Position numbers and translations under genes: made by a program
The notes under the pieces: model-generated
The model's input: only the letters and a program-made list of their open reading frames with translations
What the model was told of the DNA's origin: nothing
Database searches by the model: none
In this document: positions 58,329 through 64,000 of the stretch, piece by piece
How positions within the stretch are numbered: the stretch's first letter is position 1
Layout: every line of letters starts with the position of its first letter
NCBI RefSeq assembly: GCF_000620645.1
Contig: NZ_JIAV01000021.1
Location: 209,869 to 273,868, forward strand
From: Nocardioides sp. URHA0032
GTDB taxonomy: Bacteria; Actinomycetota; Actinomycetes; Propionibacteriales; Nocardioidaceae
DNA: 64,000 nt
Reading direction: 5' to 3'

Positions 58329-58490
58329 GTGCCGAACATGCCCGCGACGCCGCTCATCGCGTTCCGGGCGCCAGATGACTTGCGGGAAGCGCTCGAGCGG
58401 ATCGCGCGGGACAGAGGAGAGACCTTGTCCGACGTGATCCGCCGAGCATGCCGCGACTACGTGCGGCGCTACCCGGTCGGCGACGTCTGA
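58329..58490 (+). CDS. Ribbon-helix-helix protein
   Basis: 53 aa from GTG 58329 (or 50 from ATG 58338). TPLIAFRAPDDLREALERIA and RGETLSDVIRRACRDYVRRY form a CopG/Arc-type fold. TAACGT (58317-58322) ends 6 nt before the GTG. Its 3' end overlaps the integrase stop by 22 nt on the other strand. Confidence 0.7.
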   Translation: MPNMPATPLIAFRAPDDLREALERIARDRGETLSDVIRRACRDYVRRYPVGDV

Positions 58491-59752
58491 CCGAGTGCAC
58501 GCCAGTCCATAGCCGCACCGATCGCGGCGGTGGCCTCAGTGACTCGCGCATCGGACGTGTGGGTGTAGACCTCCTCGTTCACTGCCCGCGAGGCGTGGCC
58601 GATGATCTTCTGGCGCACGTCCACGGGGTAGCCGAGCTCGGTCAGGATCGTGTTGCACGTGTGTCGCGCGGAGTGGCGGTCGACGTCAGGGAGGCCGACC
58701 GCGCGGAGCAGACCGTCCCACCAGCGCGAATCGTCGGACGGGTCGATCGGGCGCCCGAGGTCGCGGGTGAAGATGAGCCCGCACATGCCCGGCTCGTGGG
58801 TCTCGAGGTAGGCGGCCAGGGTGTCGCGCAGCAGTGGCGGCATGGTGAACTCCCGCCAGCCTGCCCGTGACTTCGGCCGGGTGAGGTAGAGCCCGCCCTC
58901 GACGTGCTGGACCTCTTGGCTGTCGGGGATGTCGAGGTGCCGCCGAGTGCAGTTGCCGCCGCGCTTGCGACCACAGGGCCACACGCCACCGGCCTTCTCT
59001 CCGCAGCCGTGCTCGAAGTCGAGGCGCTGGAGCTGCCACGCGATCGTGATACTTCCGGTCGTCAGGTCGATCTCGTCGCTCGTGACGCCGAGCCGCTCGG
59101 CGGGCCGTGGGCCGATGAGCAGCGCAACGGCGGCCATTGCGAGATCCCGCGAGACGGTGCCGTCGCCGGAGTCGCACACGGCCAGGAGGTTGCGCGCCTG
59201 TCCGCTGTCAAGGTACTTGACCTTGTGGACGCGCTTCTTGGGTGCGTCGATGAGGGCGCACGGGTTCCGCGCGATCTTCCCCTCCCGCTCGGCGTCGCGC
59301 AGGATTACCGAGAGCACGCGGTGGGCGCCGAGGGCCGTGGTCGAGCTGAGGCCCTTCTCCTTGGTGATGTAGTCGCGGAGGCGGGCGACGTGCGCTGGGC
59401 CGATCCGGTCGACCTTGACGTTGCCGAGCGCCGGCCGGATGTAGTTCTCGATCTTGGATCGGTAGCTGGGCCGGGTGCTGACCTTGAGCCGTTCGGCGTA
59501 GCGCTCCCACCAGGTGTCGAGCCAGGTCGACAGGGTGGGGGATGAGGTCGAGAGGTCGCCGGAGCGCTCGAGCTTCTGTCGGACCTTCTGGAGTTCCTTG
59601 ACGGCGTCGGCGTACTTCGCGCGGACGATGACCTTGCGCCGGCGAGTGCCGTCGGGGCCAGCAGGGAGCGGGACGGCGACGACCCACATGCCGTCACTCT
59701 CACGCTGATAGAGGCCGCCCGTGCCCCGCTTGCGCCGCTCCGTCTTTCCCAT
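58469..59752 (-). CDS. Tyrosine-type site-specific integrase
   Basis: 427 aa. N-terminal arm-binding domain (TGGLYQRESDGMWVVAVPLP), core-binding SAM-like domain (LSTWLDTWWERYAERLKVST, LRDYITKEKGLSSTTALGAH). Catalytic residues: Arg in LLIGPRPAERLGV, Lys in TRPKSRAGWREF, HSARH (H-x-x-R), GHAS and Tyr in EEVYTHTS. A zinc-like insert CGEKAGGVWPCGRKRGGNC is present as in many actinophage integrases. It ends next to attP, as expected. Confidence 0.93.
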   Translation of the reverse strand: MGKTERRKRGTGGLYQRESDGMWVVAVPLPAGPDGTRRRKVIVRAKYADAVKELQKVRQKLERSGDLSTSSPTLSTWLDTWWERYAERLKVSTRPSYRSKIENYIRPALGNVKVDRIGPAHVARLRDYITKEKGLSSTTALGAHRVLSVILRDAEREGKIARNPCALIDAPKKRVHKVKYLDSGQARNLLAVCDSGDGTVSRDLAMAAVALLIGPRPAERLGVTSDEIDLTTGSITIAWQLQRLDFEHGCGEKAGGVWPCGRKRGGNCTRRHLDIPDSQEVQHVEGGLYLTRPKSRAGWREFTMPPLLRDTLAAYLETHEPGMCGLIFTRDLGRPIDPSDDSRWWDGLLRAVGLPDVDRHSARHTCNTILTELGYPVDVRQKIIGHASRAVNEEVYTHTSDARVTEATAAIGAAMDWRALGQTSPTG

Positions 59753-59771
59753 GGCTCCAGTCTACGGCATG

Positions 59772-59791
59772 ACGTTAGCCAAACGTTAGCC
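59772..59791. promoter_or_regulatory. Integrase arm-type sites, left phage arm
   Basis: ACGTTAGCC at 59772-59780 and 59783-59791, mirrored in count by the two copies right of the core (59918-59926, 59930-59938). Inner inverted elements GAGCGTGA (59831-59838) / TCACGCTC (59897-59904) and GCTAG/CTAGC flank the core. Confidence 0.65.
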
Positions 59792-59864
59792 AATCGCATG
59801 TCCCCACAACGGGTCATATGGCCTTGTTCTGAGCGTGATTGGGGATTGCTAGGCGCCACAACCA

Positions 59865-59880
59865 AGGACTCATAATCCTG
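59865..59880. other. attP-like core at the prophage-prophage junction
   Basis: Core AGGACTCATAATCCTG with phage sequence on both sides (left arm from the integrase end, right arm identical to that after attL). This is an intact attP, not attR: no tRNA 3' half or host gene follows. Confidence 0.88.
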
Positions 59881-59949
59881 TGAAGATACTAGCGATTCAC
59901 GCTCAAAATGAGGAGGGACGTTAGCCCAAACGTTAGCCATTAGATTCTT

Positions 59950-60023
59950 GGGGTGGTAGCTCAGTCGGTTAGAGCAGACGACTCATAATCGTCCGGTCAC
60001 GGGTTCGAGCCCCGTCCACCCCA
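59950..60023 (+). tRNA. Second copy of the prophage CAT-anticodon tRNA
   Basis: Identical to 18028-18101. Here it is preceded by phage left-arm DNA, not by the host tRNA promoter, so its expression is less certain. Confidence 0.92.
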
Positions 60024-60164
60024 CTCTCGGGTCGCCGATCCGCTGCCGCCGGCCCATGTAACAACTTCGCATCGCTTCACGCATTCACTAGACGGGGTGT
60101 CGCGCCACCCTGAATGGTTCCCCCTTGCCGCACCTCGCGGCCAAGTCCACTGAAGGGGGACATC

Positions 60165-60857
60165 ATGAAGCGCAACACGAAGATCGGTCTCACGGTCGCC
60201 AGCATCGCTACGGCCCTGGTTGTGACGGGCGGTACTGGCGCGGTCGCCGGGCAGCTCATCACCTCGCACCAGATCAAGGACGGCACGATCCGGACGGTCG
60301 ACCTGTCTGACGGTGTGCAGAACAAGCTCGACAAGACGGGGGAGCGGGGTCCGCAGGGCGAGCCGGGCGAGACTGGTCCGGCTGGCGCGACTGGTCCCGC
60401 GGGTCCGGTTGGTCCGAAGGGTGCCGACTCGACGGTTCCGGGTCCGGCGGGTGCGCAGGGTCCGGCTGGTCCCAGTGGCGCTCCCGGTGCGAACGGTGCG
60501 AACGGCACCAACGGTCGCGACGGGCTCGAGGGTGCGGTCTACCGTTCGCTGACGTACAGCAATGGTGGCGGCGGTTCGGCCACGGTCGCGTGTGACGACG
60601 ACCCGGCTGTCTCGCAGACGTTCACGGCGATCGCGGGCGGTGTGCAGGGCGGCACGGTGGAGACGCAGGATGACGGCTTCGTGGTCAACTCGTCGTTCCC
60701 TGGCCGCATGGATTGGGACACGGGTCTTCCGAAGGCTGACCGGCTCGATGGCTGGATCATCCTCGGCAATGGCGAGTACACGTCGACGCTGACGGTGTGG
60801 GCGCTGTGTGTGCCGACCGCGAGCATCCCGGTCGACGCGGATGTGCTCGACAACTGA
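60165..60857 (+). CDS. Second copy of secreted collagen-like protein
   Basis: Identical in sequence to 18243-18935 (signal peptide, Gly-X-Y region, C-terminal beta domain). Confidence 0.85.
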   Translation: MKRNTKIGLTVASIATALVVTGGTGAVAGQLITSHQIKDGTIRTVDLSDGVQNKLDKTGERGPQGEPGETGPAGATGPAGPVGPKGADSTVPGPAGAQGPAGPSGAPGANGANGTNGRDGLEGAVYRSLTYSNGGGGSATVACDDDPAVSQTFTAIAGGVQGGTVETQDDGFVVNSSFPGRMDWDTGLPKADRLDGWIILGNGEYTSTLTVWALCVPTASIPVDADVLDN

Positions 60858-60879
60858 GCCCCCTTCAAAGGGAACCGGA

Positions 60880-60912
60880 CGCCCCCGCAGACTCCCAAGC
60901 TCTGCGGGGGCG
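60880..60912. terminator. Second copy of bidirectional terminator
   Basis: Same 12-bp stem as 18958-18990. Confidence 0.8.
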
Positions 60913-60922
60913 TTCGGCTGTC

Positions 60923-61075
60923 TCAGCGCTTGTCGAGCTGGTTGATGTAGTCGCGCAGGAAGCGGCGGATGGCGGTGGAGAGGTCTTCGCCTCGGTCGGC
61001 TGCCTCGTGTAGCGCCGCGTCCCAGAGTTCGTCGTCGATGCGGATGGCGTGGCGCTTGGTGCCCTTCCCTGGCAT
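60923..61075 (-). CDS. Second copy of ribbon-helix-helix protein
   Basis: 50 aa, identical to 19001-19153. Confidence 0.75.
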   Translation of the reverse strand: MPGKGTKRHAIRIDDELWDAALHEAADRGEDLSTAIRRFLRDYINQLDKR

Positions 61076-61149
61076 GTGGCGAGTGTGGAGCCCGGTGTCG
61101 CGCCACCCGTCTGTCGGCGTCTGGGTTACCGAGTTCGGGGCATAGCGAA

Positions 61150-61189
61150 AAGCCCCCAGCCGTCACCCGAAGGTGAAGGCTGGGGGCTT
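61150..61189 (-). terminator. Second copy of late-operon terminator
   Basis: Same stem and CGAA loop as 19228-19267. Confidence 0.82.
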
Positions 61190-61207
61190 CAATGGGCCGA
61201 CTTCAGG

Positions 61208-62281
61208 TCAGACGGCAGTACCCATCGCGTCGCGCCACACGGTGCCGTCGCTGTAGATCGGCTTGGACAGCGTCGTGTCGTAGATGCACGCGCCGACCCC
61301 GGAGGTTGACGCGGAGGGTCGCAGGGCAGTGGTGAACGCGCCAGTGCGGACGACGCCGGTCGCCTTGATGTTGCCGACGACGTCGAGCGGTTCGGTCGGT
61401 GCATTCTTGCCGACGCCGAGCTTGCCCATGACGTAGTTCAGGTCGGAGGCGCCATCGGAGGCGATGCCGTAGCCGGTGGTCACGCCGGTGACCTTCTTGG
61501 CTGCGACCTTCACCCCGTAGGCGGCCGTGATCGCGGAGCCGGCCGCGACCGTGGAGGCGGTGGAGTTGAAGTCGACAAGGGTTCCGACCGTGGCGGTGCC
61601 GTTGACTCGCACCTGGGAGAGAATCCCCGAGAGCGTGGTGACCGCGACCGTGCCACCTGTGCGGGCCGACGCTTGGATGGCGGTCAGGGTGCCGATCGTG
61701 CCGGACCCGGACTTGTTCGCGAGGCCGTTGAGCCCGGTGAGGGAGGACACGTTGTTGGTGCCGATGTCGGTGGCGTTGAACTGGACCGCTTGGACGTTCC
61801 CGGCTGCGGGCGCGATGCCTGACGCCTGGAATGAGTTGAGGATGATGTTCGTCGTCAGGTCGGTGGCGTAGGTGCTCAGGGCGGTGCCGATGGAGCCGGC
61901 AGCCAAACCGGGGGGACCGATGTAGACGGAGCCGGTGTCGCTGACGGTGACGGGGACCGGCGAGTCCTGTAGCAGCGTGCCGGTCGTGCCGTCGAAGCGC
62001 GCCAGGGCGTTGTCGGTGGAGCTAGCGGGGCCGGTGACTGCTCCGACCGGGGAGGTTCCGGCGGGTCCGGTGGCCCCGGTAGCCCCGGTGTCACCCTTGG
62101 GTCCGGTCGGCCCAACGGGACCTGCGGGTCCGGGTTCACCCGCGGCGCCAGTGTCGCCCTTCGGTCCCGCGGGTCCGATCAGCCCAACCTCGGCGACCGT
62201 GACGACAACCTCGGGGGCGGGCTCGATGGTGACGACGACTTCGGGCAGTGGCGGCTCGACGACGACCTGGACTTCACTCAT
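61208..62281 (-). CDS. Second copy of collagen-like tail fibre
   Basis: 357 aa, identical to 19286-20359. Confidence 0.8.
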   Translation of the reverse strand: MSEVQVVVEPPLPEVVVTIEPAPEVVVTVAEVGLIGPAGPKGDTGAAGEPGPAGPVGPTGPKGDTGATGATGPAGTSPVGAVTGPASSTDNALARFDGTTGTLLQDSPVPVTVSDTGSVYIGPPGLAAGSIGTALSTYATDLTTNIILNSFQASGIAPAAGNVQAVQFNATDIGTNNVSSLTGLNGLANKSGSGTIGTLTAIQASARTGGTVAVTTLSGILSQVRVNGTATVGTLVDFNSTASTVAAGSAITAAYGVKVAAKKVTGVTTGYGIASDGASDLNYVMGKLGVGKNAPTEPLDVVGNIKATGVVRTGAFTTALRPSASTSGVGACIYDTTLSKPIYSDGTVWRDAMGTAV

Positions 62282-62636
62282 CTGTGGCCGCCGTGGTGGT
62301 GGGCGCGATGGTCAGGGTTCCGTGCAGCACCCGCAGACCGAGCGCGTCGGTGGCGCCCGTGTCGGTGACGAGGATGTCGTAGTTGCCGCCGACGAGGGTG
62401 CGTGTGTCGGCTCCGGTCAGCGTCAGGTCGATGACGATGTCGTTGCCGTCGAAGCTCGCTGCCAGGAAGGGTCGGAGGTCGGCCTTGAGCGGAGAGGTGA
62501 TCTGGCGTCCGGCGCGAACCTGTGAGCGGACCTCGAAGTCAGCGAGGTTCGCCCACAGGTTCTTGCCGTCGGTGATGCGGATTCGGCGGGAGTAGGGAAC
62601 CCCGGCTTGCACGTCGAGGGGGGTGGGGTCGGCCAT
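62274..62636 (-). CDS. Second copy of minor structural protein
   Basis: 120 aa, identical to 20352-20714. Confidence 0.6.
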   Translation of the reverse strand: MADPTPLDVQAGVPYSRRIRITDGKNLWANLADFEVRSQVRAGRQITSPLKADLRPFLAASFDGNDIVIDLTLTGADTRTLVGGNYDILVTDTGATDALGLRVLHGTLTIAPTTTAATDE

Positions 62637-62689
62637 GCCGGGGCTCCTTGGTGTCGTTGGCTTACGTCGCGCTGAGTTAGAGCAGGGGC

Positions 62690-62914
62690 TTAACTGCCCG
62701 CGCCACCCGTCGCCGCCGAAGCGTCCTCGACCTGAGCGGCGGCGAATGTCGGCGTGGGCACGTAGCCGATCGGGGGCTCACCGGACAGGGCGCGCTCGTA
62801 CTCGGTGAGCGAGATCCACTTGCGCGTCAGGCAGGTGTCGAGCGTCGCGACGGTGACGACCGGGTCGTTCTCGTAGAAGCGGCACAGGTAGCGGAACCCG
62901 AGAGCAGTGGCCAT
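62690..62914 (-). CDS. Second copy of XkdX-like protein
   Basis: 74 aa, identical to 20768-20992. Confidence 0.5.
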   Translation of the reverse strand: MATALGFRYLCRFYENDPVVTVATLDTCLTRKWISLTEYERALSGEPPIGYVPTPTFAAAQVEDASAATGGAGS

Positions 62915-62915
62915 G

Positions 62916-63170
62916 TCACATTCCCATCAGTAGGTCGAGCATTTCAACGGTCAGGTCGGTGAGTTCGTCGACCTGGGCTTGGATGAGTGACGCCGCGCTG
63001 GGTGTCGGGTGGGGGGTGTGTGCGTCGACCGCGGCTTGGAGGGTGGCCTCGTCGATGTCGGCGGTGACGGTGGTTTCGGTGTCGCCGATCGCGACGGTGA
63101 TGCTCGCGACGCCGAGCTCGGCGGTGAGCTGTGGGGGGTCGATGGGCCGGGGGGTGGTGACCGTGCTCAT
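62916..63170 (-). CDS. Second copy of small tail-fibre-operon protein
   Basis: 84 aa, identical to 20994-21248. Confidence 0.65.
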   Translation of the reverse strand: MSTVTTPRPIDPPQLTAELGVASITVAIGDTETTVTADIDEATLQAAVDAHTPHPTPSAASLIQAQVDELTDLTVEMLDLLMGM

Positions 63171-64000
63171 CAGGCGCTCCAAACTTCGATAAGTGCTTGG
63201 CCTTCGGCGGTGGTGCCGGTGCCGCCGTAGGAGGTGGTGGTGGTGGCGGTGGAGGCGTTGGCGTGCATCCACCTGTAGGTGACCGACGCCCCTGGGGTGA
63301 GGCCGGTGATCTTGACCCGGTGGACGACGCGGGCGGCGGTGACGGCCGCAGCGACCCTGCCTGTCGACGCAGCGACCACAGTGCCGGCGATTCCGACACC
63401 CCACATGGCGGGATTGCTGCTGGTCGTGGTCACTGCGCGGGCACTCAGGGACACGATGACGGCGCCGGATGCGGGGACGGTGAAGGTGATGCTCAGGTTG
63501 GTGGCGTCGACGTCGGCGTAGGTGGTCGTGGCGTTGGTGACGTTGGTGGCCGAGGCCGGGTTGTAGGCGGTGGACGCGAGGAGTTCTGTGGCGCCGCCCG
63601 CTGGAGTGGCGAGGGTGCCGTCGTCGCGGACGAACTTGGTGCCGTCCGGGGTGCCGGTGGCGAGACGGGCGACGGGCAGCACGCCGCCAGTACCGAGGAG
63701 CGGGATGTCGCCGGACGCGGTGCCGGTTCTGAGCCCGGAGTCCTTGATGATCTTGCCAGTGGTGCCGTTGAACGCAACGAGCCTGTTGTTGACCGCTGTC
63801 GCAGGACCCGTGACGTCGCCGACTCCCGACCCGTCCGCACCATTGACCACCGTGAATGTGGAGGTGGTGGCGTCGGTGTAGGTGATCGTGTACGTGTCGG
63901 TCGTGCCCGCTGCCCCAGTGCCACTGGTGCGAGCAATCGAGGTGATGCCACGCCCGGCCGAGCCGTTGGACCCGTTGGACCCGTTGGACCCGTTGGACCC
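63170..64000 (-). CDS. Second copy of Asn-Gly-Ser-repeat tail fibre, cut by window end
   Basis: Matches 21248-22078; the 5' end of the gene lies beyond the window. The window stops after the fourth 9-bp repeat unit. Confidence 0.8.
   Translation of the reverse strand, partial: GSNGSNGSNGSNGSAGRGITSIARTSGTGAAGTTDTYTITYTDATTSTFTVVNGADGSGVGDVTGPATAVNNRLVAFNGTTGKIIKDSGLRTGTASGDIPLLGTGGVLPVARLATGTPDGTKFVRDDGTLATPAGGATELLASTAYNPASATNVTNATTTYADVDATNLSITFTVPASGAVIVSLSARAVTTTSSNPAMWGVGIAGTVVAASTGRVAAAVTAARVVHRVKITGLTPGASVTYRWMHANASTATTTTSYGGTGTTAEGQALIEVWSA

Larger units (their letters stand above)
17943..59864. mobile_element. Complete siphovirus-type prophage, 41,922 bp
   Basis: Bounded by the core repeats at 17943 and 59865. 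It contains integrase, repressor/Cro/excisionase switch, early DNA-metabolism block, terminases, portal, scaffold, HK97-type capsid, connectors, tail tube, frameshifted chaperones, tape measure, distal tail proteins, lysis genes and tail fibres. Almost all lytic genes are on the minus strand; lysogeny-type genes are on the plus strand. Gene order is that of non-contractile-tailed actinophages. Two structural/replication genes carry in-frame stops, so it may be partly defective. Confidence 0.95.
59865..64000. mobile_element. Start of a second, identical prophage copy in direct tandem
   Basis: Repeats 17943-22078 with a constant offset of 41,922 bp; every feature and encoded protein compared is unchanged. 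The window ends inside it. Either a tandem double lysogen or an assembly that included circular/concatemeric phage DNA. Confidence 0.85.

Noticed and set aside
59865..59880. Reading this core as attR, the right prophage end
   Set aside because: No tRNA 3' half or host sequence follows; the flanks are both phage, so it is an attP-type junction.

Overview
The window is high-GC actinobacterial DNA. The dgt-dnaG pairing, the GTGA/ATGA start-stop overlaps, the DUF1269 and GlsB-type proteins and the gas-vesicle gene set suggest a soil actinomycete close to Nocardioides. That placement is inference from gene content, not a measured identity.

Host part, 1-17942. A 5'-truncated M15-like peptidase gene is followed by a tight + strand run: dgt (dGTPase), a D-2-hydroxyacid dehydrogenase, dnaG (primase) and a conserved unknown, then tRNA-Asn (5071-5143). 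Next come four minus-strand genes for small membrane or highly basic proteins (5238-7023). Divergent from these is a + strand gas-vesicle locus (8183-14588): a GvpY-like protein, a GvpZ-like SRPBCC protein, GvpA, F, G, O, J, L, S and K. No GvpN is present. Several Gvp proteins carry long acidic and/or basic repeat tails. A GTTT-N15-GGGTAC promoter, the sigma-B/sigma-H type of actinomycetes, lies directly upstream. The rest is a secreted protein, a PIG-L deacetylase, a small membrane protein, a DUF72 protein and the 5' half of a CAU-anticodon tRNA gene.

Prophage, 17943-59864 (41,922 bp). This is a complete siphovirus-type prophage integrated in the anticodon arm of that host tRNA. Reading leftwards on the minus strand from the integrase end: tyrosine integrase (58469-59752), a lysogeny switch (repressor on +; Cro-like and excisionase-like genes on -), an early block of about 35 small overlapping genes (RecE-like nuclease, cytosine and adenine methyltransferases, Holliday-junction-resolvase-like protein, replisome-organiser-like protein), then metallophosphoesterase, HNH, small and large terminase, portal, MuF-like protein, scaffold, HK97-type capsid, head-tail connectors, tail tube, frameshifted tail chaperones, tape measure, distal tail proteins, lysis genes and collagen-like tail fibres. 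Plus-strand genes scattered in the late region look like lysogeny-expressed cargo: a lipoprotein, an HTH protein, a four-gene cassette and a secreted collagen-like protein.

Second prophage start, 59865-64000. After the first prophage the sequence does not return to host DNA. It passes through an intact attP-like junction (two arm sites, core, two arm sites) and re-enters the left end of the same prophage, repeating 17943-22078. The window therefore shows two prophage genomes in direct tandem, or an assembly that ran into an excised or circular form.

Most notable features: integration cuts a CAU tRNA gene without restoring its 3' half, while the prophage brings a complete CAU tRNA placed 70 bp downstream of the broken half in the same orientation; in-frame nonsense codons in the tape-measure and replisome-organiser genes; an 11-residue N-terminal leader shared by three otherwise unrelated prophage proteins; and apparently leaderless plus-strand cargo genes whose -10 boxes end 6 nt before the start codon.
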